This document shows, piece after piece, positions 36,653-45,201 of a stretch of DNA of 64,000 bases; the first letter of the stretch is position 1, and every line of letters starts with the position of its first letter. Under the pieces are notes generated by a model. It worked only from the letters and a program-made list of their open reading frames with translations, ran no database searches and was not told the DNA's origin. Origin of the DNA: Paludibacterium denitrificans (GTDB taxonomy: Bacteria; Pseudomonadota; Gammaproteobacteria; Burkholderiales; Chromobacteriaceae); the NCBI RefSeq assembly GCF_009707705.1, contig NZ_WLYX01000001.1:186001-250000 (forward strand), written 5' to 3'. Position numbers and translations under genes: made by a program.

Positions 36653-36677
36653 GCCCCGGCGGGCTGCCTGCCGGGGC
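36653..36677 (+). other. GC-rich hairpin after the capsid gene
   Basis: GCCCCGGC pairs with GCCGGGGC around a 9-base loop. There is no T-run, and a GGGAG ribosome site for the next gene follows, so it is more likely an RNA-stabilising or translational element than a terminator. Confidence 0.5.
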
Positions 36678-36688
36678 GGGAGCTTTCC

Positions 36689-36872
36689 ATGGAAAAAGTC
36701 CCGTATACCAATGACAAACCGCATACGGTCTTCGTTGGCGGAGTAATGATCCCCGCTCGGCGAAACCCGCGAGATCGACCCGACGCTATTGCCCGGCTAC
36801 AAGCCCGGTGGCGCCGTAGCGGCCGACAAGCCTGCATCGACTCACATTGTGGACGTTCTACTGGCACAGTAA
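36689..36872 (+). CDS. Small phage structural-region protein
   Basis: About 60 residues, starting MEKVPYTNDKPHTVFVGGVM. GCTCGGC at 36755 replaces GCCGGC; repair gives MIPAGETREIDPTLLPGYKP and the end HIVDVLLAQ. The family is not recognised; it sits where many phages carry a small head-decoration or head-tail gene. Confidence 0.6.
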
Positions 36873-36884
36873 GCCGCCGCCATC

Positions 36885-37187
36885 ATGGCTGCCATCCCTA
36901 CCCTTGCTCATGAGGATCTCGAGCAGCTGGGCGAGCGCGAACAGCAAGGCGCTCAACGAAAGGAAGTCTTGGCCGCGATTGCCGAGCGTCTGCTGGAGAG
37001 CGCCAGCCAGAAACTGGACGAGACCAAGTCGACATCGGGCAACAGCGGCCAAACCGATCCGAACATGCAGCAGGACAAAAACCAGCAGCAGACAAGCGAG
37101 CCCAACGGGGTCAACGAGCAAAACCTGCCGTCAGCCGATCAGCCAAGCGAACCGGCAAACCCGGTTGATAGCGACACTGCCCAGTAA
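36885..37187 (+). CDS. Phage protein of unknown function, Gln/Asn-rich tail
   Basis: 100 residues. Charged helical N-terminus (EDLEQLGEREQQGAQRKEVL), then a disordered Gln/Asn/Ser/Pro-rich second half. Its TAA overlaps the next ATG (TAATG). The frame is intact. Confidence 0.6.
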   Translation: MAAIPTLAHEDLEQLGEREQQGAQRKEVLAAIAERLLESASQKLDETKSTSGNSGQTDPNMQQDKNQQQTSEPNGVNEQNLPSADQPSEPANPVDSDTAQ

Positions 37188-37798
37188 TGACTACGCTGAC
37201 CGATCTCACTTCTCAGCTGAAAATCAGCCTTTTGGATGCGGCCACGCGGTTCGTTGACACCGACTTCGTGCGCCACGTCCAAACAGCGGTGAAGGATTTC
37301 AGCAGGTTCCGTCCCCCTCGAGGTGGTGGACGCCCTTAACCTGCAGGCCGGTACCGCGCTGTACCCCTGTCCGGACGGGCTGACCAAGCTGATGGGGTGT
37401 GATTGGGGTCGTGACTTCAAGCAGACCCGTCAGCCGTGGGATGACCTCTGGCCGGGGCTTCCGGAGATCCGTCTCACTCGCAGCAGTGCAGGAGCTCGGA
37501 TGCTGTTCCTGACGCCAGCACCCACGGCGCTGCAGATCAACATGCTGGGGAGCGCCTGCCCATACCGGTACGGCATTCCCCACCAGGTTGATGCCGACAT
37601 CAGCACCTTGCTTGAAGCGGATGTACCGCTGGTGCTGGTGCGTAGCCGGGCAGAAGCCCTGCGCGAGCTGGCCATGCAGCACACCACCAAGCCCTATCAA
37701 GTGCGTGACGGCATCAGCTCGACACCGCGCAACGGTACGCCTTAGCGTTCCTCTACAAGGTGCTGATGGAAGAGTTCGAGCGGAGGGTGTTCCAGTGA
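37187..37798 (+). CDS. Probable head-tail adaptor protein
   Basis: About 203 residues: TTLTDLTSQLKISLLDAATR at the start, a beta-rich middle (LFLTPAPTALQINMLGSACP) and a helical end (AFLYKVLMEEFERRVFQ). Layout and position resemble head-tail adaptors. Breaks: an extra C near 37314 and a missing C near 37717. Confidence 0.55.
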
Positions 37799-38332
37799 TC
37801 GGCGATATCCGCGTTTTCGACGAGGTGGTGGAACGGGCGTTTGCCAAGGCGCCGGGGTGATGAACCGGACCATGGACCGCTACGTGGGCCGTGCCGCCAT
37901 GTTCATGGCCCGGGCGATCCAGCGCGAGTACCGCCAAAACGACAGCATCGCCTTTTCCACGCTGGTGAATTCCATCCACCCGGAAAAACCGTTCCCGCTG
38001 GCGCGCGACGTGAAGGCTTACGTGAAGTACGCCCGCTATGTGGAAGAAGGTACCCGCGGCAGCTACAAGGGGCTGCCTCCTACCCGACCGCTGGCCGAGT
38101 GGCTACGTATCCGGCACGGGCTGTCTGAGCACGAAGCAAAGCGTCGCGCATTTGGTCTGGCGCGCTTCATCCAGATCCACGGCACCCGGGCACGTCCGGC
38201 GTTCAAGCTTTCAATAAAAACGAATCCCGCCTGATGGCCATGTTGCGCGAAGGCACGGCTGAGGGCGTTAGAGAGGCACTCGGGGTGCGTGGCCACTACG
38301 CCATGACCGGCAGTGTTTCAGGGGGGCGGTAA
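37795..38332 (+). CDS. Probable phage virion morphogenesis/tail-completion protein (HK97 gp10-like)
   Basis: About 180 residues from a GTG start that overlaps the previous stop. RDVKAYVKYARYVEEGTRGS followed by PTRPLAEWLRIRHGLS is the pattern of HK97-gp10-like neck or tail-completion proteins. Breaks: near 37855 (CCGGGG, one G short) and a T-run near 38213. The end VRGHYAMTGSVSGGR overlaps the endolysin start (TAATG). Confidence 0.6.
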
Positions 38333-38825
38333 TGGCAATTACCCAAAAGCAAAAAGTCATTGGCGGCGGCCTGGTGGCCGCAATCATAGCCTTCACCAGC
38401 CCGTGGGAAGGCGAACGGCACGTGGCATACAAGGACCCAGTTGGGATCTGGACCATCTGCATGGGGGAAACCCAAGGCGTGCGCCCGGCATGCGCATGAC
38501 ACACGACCAGTGCGTGGCGCAAATGGCCAAGCGCGTGCCGGACTATCTGGGCCCCGTCGACAAACTGATGCCGGGGCTGCCGGATAACCGCCGGATCGCC
38601 TACACGGACACGGCTTGGAACTTGGGAACCGGCGTACTCACGCTGCGCAGCAAGAACCGGGAAGGCCAGCCGGTGACAGGGACCAGCATTGTGGACCTCG
38701 AGCGCGTCGGCAAGTGGCAAGACGCCTGCAACAGGCTGCTGAAATTCGACAAGGCCGGGGGCAAGGTGCTGCCCGGATTGGTTAAACGACGTGAAGAAGC
38801 GAGGAATTTATGTTTGCAGGGCTGA
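38332..38825 (+). CDS. Endolysin, T4-type lysozyme (GH24) with SAR-like N-terminus
   Basis: About 165 residues. The N-terminus VIGGGLVAAIIAFTSPWEGE is a weakly hydrophobic signal-arrest-release type segment. The lysozyme triad fits E-x8-D-x5-T in EGERHVAYKDPVGIWTIC. It cleaves peptidoglycan at the end of the lytic cycle. One apparent break near 38486: CCCGG for CCCGGG, which restores GVRPGMRMTHDQC. Confidence 0.88.
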
Positions 38826-39033
38826 AACCCAAGGCAAAAGCAGTCGGAACTTTTGCTCTTGACCGGCTAAAAGAGGCTTCCACCGGCAAGCCATCGGCTT
38901 TGTGGTGGCGCTTTCTGGTTCGCATTTCGGTGCGTCGCTTGATTGGGGCCAAGGTGCCGCGCTCGGCGGCTTGGTCTCGGCCGCCATCAAGGCGGTAACC
39001 CCGGACAGCAAGGGAAGCGGTGATGCCAACTGA
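38810..39033 (+). CDS. Small lysis-region membrane protein, possible holin
   Basis: About 75 residues after frame repair near 38891 (one G missing). A basic N-terminus (MFAGLKPKAKAVG) is followed by a Gly/Ala-rich hydrophobic stretch (FGASLDWGQGAALGGLVSAA). It lies between endolysin and Rz and overlaps both. The holin assignment rests on position and hydrophobicity. Confidence 0.5.
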
Positions 39034-39601
39034 AGCCAAGCTGATCGCCCTGCTGGTCTCGGTGGGGCTCTGCGCCGGTGGCGTGCTGTGGTTCGGCCAT
39101 TCCCGCTTCGAAGCCGGGCTGGCATCCGGCCGCGCAGAGCTCACCGGCTACAAGCTGCAGGTTGAAACGCAGCGCGGCATCGATGCCGAGGCAGCACATC
39201 GACGCTATCAGGACAAGGCCGACGAGCTGGCGATGGCCAGCAACAAGCTCGATCAGGTGCAACAGTATCTGGACACCGCCCGCGAACAACTCAACCGGAG
39301 GATTACCCATGCGGCACTCCCGCCCCAGCCTGTGGCTGGCCAGCCTTCTCCCGGCCTGCTGTCTGTTGACGGCCTGCAGTTCTACAACGACGCCCTTGGT
39401 CTCGGCCTGCAAGCCGGACCCGGAACCGACGGTACCGATCAATCTCACCGAGGAAGGAACCGGCGCCTTAGCGCCGCTGACAGCGGGGTATCACGCGAAG
39501 ACCTCCTCGCACACGTCCGCGACTATGGCACCTGGTGCCGAAAAACCGCCGCGCAGCGCGACGAACTGATCGACCTGCTACAGGGGAAACCTCATGGCTG
39601 A
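39023..39601 (+). CDS. Spanin i-subunit Rz-like
   Basis: About 192 residues. One N-terminal membrane helix (LIALLVSVGLCAGGVLWFG), then a long charged coiled coil (DKADELAMASNKLDQVQQYL), the usual Rz layout. The gene contains an embedded lipoprotein frame (Rz1). The pair spans the periplasm and disrupts the outer membrane in the last lysis step. Confidence 0.8.
   Translation: MPTEAKLIALLVSVGLCAGGVLWFGHSRFEAGLASGRAELTGYKLQVETQRGIDAEAAHRRYQDKADELAMASNKLDQVQQYLDTAREQLNRRITHAALPPQPVAGQPSPGLLSVDGLQFYNDALGLGLQAGPGTDGTDQSHRGRNRRLSAADSGVSREDLLAHVRDYGTWCRKTAAQRDELIDLLQGKPHG
39309..39569 (+). CDS. Spanin o-subunit Rz1-like lipoprotein, nested in Rz
   Basis: About 86 residues in another frame wholly inside Rz. 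The signal LASLLPACCLLTACSS has the lipobox LTAC. Such complete nesting is a hallmark of Rz/Rz1 pairs. Confidence 0.8.
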   Translation: MRHSRPSLWLASLLPACCLLTACSSTTTPLVSACKPDPEPTVPINLTEEGTGALAPLTAGYHAKTSSHTSATMAPGAEKPPRSATN

Positions 39602-39899
39602 AGACTGCACCAGCGAATTGGTTCACCACCGGCTTAAACAGCTGGAGCAGATCACAGCGCGCCACGGCGACATTCTTGAAGAGATACGTGACAGCCTGAA
39701 AGAACTGGTCAAGCTGCAGGTGACACACACCACGATCATGCAACAGCAACAGGATCATGAAACCCGGCTGCGCGCGATCGAAGGCGTAATTCCGACCCTT
39801 AAACAATCAAGCAAACTTGGCACGGCCGCCGTCACTGCCTTTTTGACTTCACTGGTCACTGCGCTGGGCACTTGGTTGGCATCGAGGGGAAGTGCGTGA
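39594..39899 (+). CDS. Coiled-coil protein with C-terminal membrane helix, lysis region
   Basis: 101 residues: a heptad-rich helix (HGDILEEIRDSLKELVKLQV), then a C-terminal hydrophobic segment (TAAVTAFLTSLVTALGTWLA). This is the shape of some phage holin-like or Mu-type small membrane proteins. The frame is intact; it overlaps Rz by a few bases. Confidence 0.65.
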   Translation: MAEDCTSELVHHRLKQLEQITARHGDILEEIRDSLKELVKLQVTHTTIMQQQQDHETRLRAIEGVIPTLKQSSKLGTAAVTAFLTSLVTALGTWLASRGSA

Positions 39900-40484
39900 G
39901 CGACATCATCAGCACCACCATGGAAGCGCTGCGCACTAACTTGGTTTCAGCGCTGCCGGGCCGTGTGATGTCGCCTGACTTCGTAGATTTCCAGCAACGT
40001 CGCCTCGATCAACTGGAAAAAGGCATTGTCACGGTGCTGCTTCCTGATATGGAGCAGACCGATGAGTGGGAATCCACCCTGAAGCTGATGATGGTTGGAC
40101 AGTTGGCCGTTCCCGAACGAGATGGCACCCCGCATGACATTGAGGTGGCCGAGCTGGCGCTGTATCAGCAACTTCGAGCCTTTATCCGCAACCCGGGTGC
40201 TAAGCGTGCCACGACTCAAGGCACGTCGCATACGTTTTTCCAGCCAGACGGAATTCCCATTCGGCTGGATCTCCATCGAACTGGAGTGTGGCCCGCTGGA
40301 TATGGCAGCTGACGACGACGCTACGGCTTACCCACCGACTATCCATGTCGGCAACCTGAAGGCCGTCAACATGGATATCGACATTCCGCCGCATGACAGC
40401 GACGCGGAACATCAGAAGTGGCTGAAGGGTGATTACTCCACCTCACAGCCGGAACTGCAAATAGACCAGGAGTTTCAACCATGA
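39896..40484 (+). CDS. Mu gp37-like tail terminator/completion protein
   Basis: About 196 residues from a GTG start. Position directly before a DUF2635 gene and the sheath matches Mu gp37. One apparent break: GCTAAGC at 40199, where GCCGGC gives NPGAGVPRLKARRIRFSSQ and the frame continues to DQEFQP. Confidence 0.6.
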
Positions 40485-40699
40485 AGATGGTCAAGCTGAA
40501 ACCGGCGGATGGGATGAAAGTCCGCCTAGAGGTTGGCGAAGGGTATTTACCGGATGATGGCAAGGAAGTCCCCTTGACCACCTACTACCGCCGCCGCCTC
40601 GCCGATAAGGATGTGGTGGACATCACGGACGAGCCTGCCGCCACTATGGAAGAAGTCGCGCCACCGCACACCGATAATGAGGTAATCGCCCATGGATAA
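40481..40699 (+). CDS. DUF2635 family protein (Mu gp38-like)
   Basis: 72 residues. MKMVKLKPADGMKVRLEVG, YLPDDGKEVP and YYRRRLADKDVV match the DUF2635 pattern found just before Mu-like sheath genes. The function is unknown. It overlaps the sheath start. Confidence 0.8.
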   Translation: MKMVKLKPADGMKVRLEVGEGYLPDDGKEVPLTTYYRRRLADKDVVDITDEPAATMEEVAPPHTDNEVIAHG

Positions 40700-42166
40700 C
40701 ATCACCTTCATGAGCATCCCGGTTGGCATCCGCACCGGCGGTGTTTTCCGGAAATCGACAATACCAAGGCCAACAAGGGCTTACCGCAGATGGACCGCAA
40801 GCTGCTGATGATCGGCCAGCGACTGGCATCCGGTACCGTTCCCGCACTGACCCCGATCCGTGTCACGGATGCAGGCCAAGCCGCAGGTTACTTCGGACAG
40901 GGTTCCATGCTTCACCGCATGACCAAGGCGATCGACGCCGTGCGCAAGCTGTATGGGTTGATCGACGTGTTCGCCATCGCCCTGGATGATCTGCCTGCTT
41001 AACGTACAGGCAACCGGCACCATCACGCTGACCGGCACCGTTACCCGTGCCGGTACCATGTACGCCTACGTGGGCGGCAACCGTGTGAGCTGCGCCGCAG
41101 CCTACAACGATTCAAACGCCACGGTGGCCACAAACCCGGCCTCCGCGATCAACGCCAACGCCGATATTCCGGCAACGGCCACCGCCCAGAATGGCGTGGT
41201 CACGGTTAAAGCCAACCACAAGGGCTCCACGTCCAATGGCATGGAATTGGCGGTAACCTACTATGATGACGACACTCTGCCCAATGGCATCACAGCGGTG
41301 TGTTCGAACTTGTCCGGTGGTACCGGTGATCCGGACGTGGGGGCTGCGCTGGCCGTTATCAGTGAAGACTGGTACTACAGCATCATTGAGCCTTACACCG
41401 ACTCGGCCAACCTAGCCGAGCTCGAGGCGGACATGGACGGCCGCTGGAGCGGCATGAACATGAAGACCGGCCATATCTTCAATGCCAAAGACGGCACCAT
41501 GGCTTCTCTGACCACTTGGGGCGCAACCCGAAACAGCCCGCACTGCAGTACCGGGGGCTAAACAACTGCCCGACGTGGGCCCCTGAGCGTATCGCCGCCT
41601 TCGCAGCCACCTGCGAAATTAGTGGTGCCAATGATCCGGCTATGCCTCTGCGCAATCTGACAGTGCCGGGCGTAATGGCACCACGACTGAAAGACCGTTT
41701 TAGCCGTCAGGAGCGCGAACTGATGCTGAAAGACGGTATCAGTACCACAACGGTGGATGCTGGTGGGAATGTGATCCTGGAGCGGGTTATCACTAACTAT
41801 CAGAAGAACGTGATGGGCATCGATGACGAAAGTCTTTTGCGGCTGGAAACCAAGTGGTCAGCTGACTACTTCCGTTATTTCGTTCGCTCGATCGTCGCTA
41901 CCGAGTTCCCGCGTAACAAGCTGGCCGATGACGGCACCAAGATCAAGCCGGGTTCGAAAACCGTCACACCGCAAATGATTGGCGATGTGGTTTATGCACG
42001 ATGTGGCCCACTCGAAGGTGAACTGATTGAAGACATGGCTGACTTTAAGAAAAACACCATGTGGGTCAGATCAGAAGCCGATCCGGATCGCGTCAATGCC
42101 ATCTTGGCACCGAACCTGGTCAACCAGTTCGTAACCTTTGCTGCCGCAGTGCAGTACCGTATGTGA
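40692..42166 (+). CDS. Contractile tail sheath protein (Mu gpL-like)
   Basis: About 490 residues. The start MDNITFMSIPVGIRTGGVF and body (IIEPYTDSANLAELEADMDG; the C-terminal domain from LERVITNYQKNVMGIDDESL) fit Mu-type sheaths. Breaks: near 40748 (CCGG for CCCGG), GCTTAAC at 40997 (GCCGGC gives DDLPAGVQATGTITLTG) and a G-run near 41556. Confidence 0.85.
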
Positions 42167-42177
42167 GGTAAACCGCT

Positions 42178-42528
42178 ATGGGTATGACAGGCTTGTGTTT
42201 CATCAACATCAATGGCCGCCGCGTGCGTTCCAAGGAAGGTGCCAATATGAAGCCGGGTGGCCTTATCCAAGAGCCAGTAAACGACGCAAACGGCTATTGC
42301 GGTATGGCGAACAAGGAAAACAAGAACTCCGAGGTAAAATTCATTATCCCTCACAGTTCTGAAGATGACGTAACTGCGCTTCAGGCCATGAAGGATGCAA
42401 CCCTTGTCTTTGAAACAGACAGTGGCCAACGTTACTTGATCCGGGATGCTGGCACGATTGGCGAAGTCGATTTCAAAGGTAAAGAGGTCGATATAACCAT
42501 GGGCGGTGCACCAGCCGAGTTGATGTAA
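42178..42528 (+). CDS. Phage tail tube protein (Mu gpM-like)
   Basis: 116 residues, frame intact. FININGRRVRSKEGANMKPG at the start and TIGEVDFKGKEVDITMGG near the end are typical of Mu gpM tube subunits. It follows the sheath gene by 11 bp. Confidence 0.85.
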   Translation: MGMTGLCFININGRRVRSKEGANMKPGGLIQEPVNDANGYCGMANKENKNSEVKFIIPHSSEDDVTALQAMKDATLVFETDSGQRYLIRDAGTIGEVDFKGKEVDITMGGAPAELM

Positions 42529-42530
42529 CC

Positions 42531-42544
42531 AATTCCACCCCTGT
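42531..42544 (+). promoter_or_regulatory. Phage CCACCCC motif, variant copy 3
   Basis: AATTCCACCCCTGT directly after the tail tube stop. Confidence 0.35.
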
Positions 42545-42630
42545 TTCCGCAACGGATCAGGAGCGAAAATAGCCTCGCTTCTTGCAGGTGCGTGTCCTTT
42601 CTTCTCTTGACGGTGTGGCAACCGGCGTTC

Positions 42631-42654
42631 AGCCCCGCTTCGGCGGGGCTTTTT
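42631..42654 (+). terminator. Terminator after the tail tube gene
   Basis: AGCCCCGC-TTCG-GCGGGGCT followed by TTTT, with a stable UUCG loop. It splits the tail operon: the highly expressed sheath and tube lie before it, the chaperone and tape measure after it. Confidence 0.9.
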
Positions 42655-42661
42655 ACGTCAA

Positions 42662-42675
42662 AATCCACCCCTTAC
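42662..42675 (+). promoter_or_regulatory. Phage CCACCCC motif, copy 4
   Basis: AATCCACCCCTTAC just after the terminator and 75 bp before the tail chaperone gene, a position that suits a promoter restarting transcription. Confidence 0.45.
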
Positions 42676-42749
42676 CCAACATCTCATCCACTTCGAAAAT
42701 ACAGCATGGGCGCCCCCTGCGCCCTTCAATGCAATCACTGGGAGTGAAG

Positions 42750-43061
42750 ATGAGTACCAAGGTAATTCCCCTCGCCTTCGGCCTGAAGATCGGTGCCGAC
42801 GTTCACAAAGAAATCGAGATTCGCCAAGCCTTGCTGGGCGACATGATGGACGCCGAGAACGAGGCCAGCGTAACCGATCCTGTTACCTACCGCGCCGCAC
42901 TGCTGACACAAATCACGGTACGCGTAGGTACTTTCACTGGCCCACTGACGGTCAAGATGCTGCGCGGACTCAACCCTAAAGACTGGCGTGCTATCAGCAC
43001 AGCCATGCAGGAGCTTGAAAACGAGGGGGAAGACGAACAGGACAGCGCAAGCGCCTTTTAG
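42750..43061 (+). CDS. Phage tail assembly chaperone (Mu gp41-like)
   Basis: 103 residues from MSTKVIPLAFGLKIGADVHK; the core reads LTVKMLRGLNPKDWRAISTA, typical of the Mu gp41-type tail assembly protein. The end ENEGEDEQDSASAF is acidic. A -1 frame stays open past this stop and gives LLDAVLLLALKTGWTPEVIR, a plausible frameshift extension to 43173. Confidence 0.8.
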   Translation: MSTKVIPLAFGLKIGADVHKEIEIRQALLGDMMDAENEASVTDPVTYRAALLTQITVRVGTFTGPLTVKMLRGLNPKDWRAISTAMQELENEGEDEQDSASAF

Positions 43062-43173
43062 ATGCTGTCCTGCTGCTGGCACTAAAAACGGGCTGGACCC
43101 CTGAAGTCATTCGCGCCCTGCTTACCCCGAGTTCAATCACTACTTGGAACGCCTGACCGAATCCAATGGCTGA
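43000..43173 (+). CDS. Tail chaperone -1 frameshift extension (candidate)
   Basis: A -1 frame overlaps the end of the chaperone gene and continues KRLLDAVLLLALKTGWTPEV. It then needs GCCGGCC in place of GCTTAC at 43120 to end PEFNHYLERLTESNG, just overlapping the tape measure start. The G5 run in GAGGGGGAAG (43022-43031) is the best slip candidate. Tail chaperones of many phages use such a shift, but no classical XXXYYYZ heptamer is clear. Confidence 0.5.
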
Positions 43174-45201
43174 AAACCTCGATATCTACGTCCGTATCGC
43201 TGCCGATGCCGCACGCTATGCGCAGGGCCTGCAAGGTGCTTCCCGCGAGACGAAGCGCTTTGCAGATCACGCCCGTTCAGAGCTAGGCAATCTCAAGCGA
43301 GAGCTGGCGCAACTGGGGCTGCAGCTGGGCGCCGTTGGGTTTGCTGCACACGGCATCAAGGCTGCGTCTGATTTCCAAGCAGCCATGCTAGACGTGGAAG
43401 GCAATATCAAAACCACCACGATGAGCACCAAAGAGCTGAATGCCCAGCTCAAAGAAGTACGGGAAACCGCTATAGATGTTCACCGGGCCATGCCCTACTC
43501 AACCAAGGAAGTGGTTGGCATCCAGAACACGCTCCTGAAAGCAGGCGTAGATCTTGACTCGGTAAAAGGGGCGAAAGGGGCCGCTTGGTCTGTTGCAGGT
43601 CTGGCAGCAATTTCTGAAACATCGCCAGAGACAACTGCAGACTTGATGGCCCGGATCGGCTCACAGTACGCACTAAAAGGTAACCAGTACGGCTCGGCTG
43701 CTAATGAGTTGATGAAAGCTGAGGCGGCCAGTCCCGGCAACCTGCAGGAAATCATGTACACCATCAAGCAGTTTGGTTCTAACGCTCACCTGCTTGGTAT
43801 CAGCGTGAAAGATTCTGCTGCCATGGCAGCCATGGCCACTCCTCTTGGGATGGAAGCTGGCACGGCCATCAACCGCTTCCTAGAAGACTCTATCGGCAAG
43901 ACAAAGCAGCAGCAAAAAGCACTGCACACGCTAGGTCTAGGCCACCTATCCAAAGGGAAATTCCAGAGCGATTTCTTCAAGGACGGTAAGTTCATTGGCA
44001 TTGACAAGACGCTTGAGATGGTTCGAAGCCACGTTGGAGCCATCGCCAAAGGCCTTTCCGTAAAAGACATCGTGAGAGCTGATGGCACTACAGTCCCAAT
44101 GGAGGACGTTGCAAAGGGACTGGATAAGAAAAAGCACGGGGACCAAGCAAAAGCTTTGCGCTTGGCAACCAAGGCTTGGGGTGAAGAAGGCGCGCGCTTT
44201 GCATTGCTGAATGCCATGAGCGACAAAGGACATAACTTTGCTGGCGTTCGGCAACAGATGGAAACATCTCTCGACATAGCCGCCCGCATGGAAATCAAGA
44301 TGCGGGGCTTTGGCCAAGCAGCTAATGCCGCAAAGGGAACCCTTGAGGCGACCACTGCCATGGCATTCGATCCCTTCCTGAGCAAACTCACCCGTGGTGC
44401 CAAGCTGGTCAACGATCTAGCAGGTAACGCCGGTAAATGGCTCGATACCCACCCTGAGCAACGTAGTACCGTGGCCTGGACCGGGGCTGGCGTAGGTTTA
44501 GCCGCTCTTATTGGTCCAGCCTTGTGGGGCATGGTGAAAGGCATGCGGAAGGGCAAGCTAACGCCGGTTGGTGCTCTGACTGGTATAGGCGGCGAAGCCA
44601 TGGAGCTGGGCAAAGGTGTAGCCATGGGCAAAACCCTGCAGGCCGCGGCAGGGGTAACCCCTGTTTACGTTGTCAACATGCCGGGGACCGGTATAGGTGG
44701 CGCATCAGCTAGTGGCGCACTTGATGCAGCGACCGGAGCAGCGGCAGCAGGTGCAGCCGGGAAACTCGCATCCAAAGCCAAGGTTGGGTACGCCATGGCC
44801 CGTGGGCTATCACTGGCAGAGTTTGTTGGCGCAGCTGGATTGGGGACAAGCACTGCACTTGTTGCTGGCGCTGGGGCAGCTGGCTATGGCGCTGGGACAC
44901 TTGCCTACAAAGCCATGGAGGGCACTAAAGCTGGCGACTTCCTGGTAGACAAAATTGGCGGTGGCATCGCCAAGGTCCTTTCATTGTTCGGAAATGAGGA
45001 TGCCAAGAAAGCTGTGGCCATCACCGAGCACCAAAAGAATGTCACGCAGTCCCTGATCGAGCAGGTGAAACGCACCGACCTTGGCGGGACACTGCAGATA
45101 CAGGTGGCCACCGCACCGGGTACAGATGCCCGGTGCAAGCCAAGATGAACAACCCCAAGATCAAACCAAATGTTGGCCGAACGATGCAGGGGGCTAACTG
45201 A
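43166..45201 (+). CDS. Tail tape measure protein
   Basis: About 678 residues. N-terminal coiled-coil (ASRETKRFADHARSELGNLK), a conserved tape-measure domain (GVDLDSVKGAKGAAWSVAGL) and Gly/Ala-rich hydrophobic segments (for example GALDAATGAAAAGAAGKLAS). At about 0.15 nm per residue it predicts a tail near 100 nm. One apparent break near 45130: CCCGG for CCCGGG, then VQAKMNNPKIKPNVGRTMQG to the stop overlapping the next ATG. Confidence 0.88.
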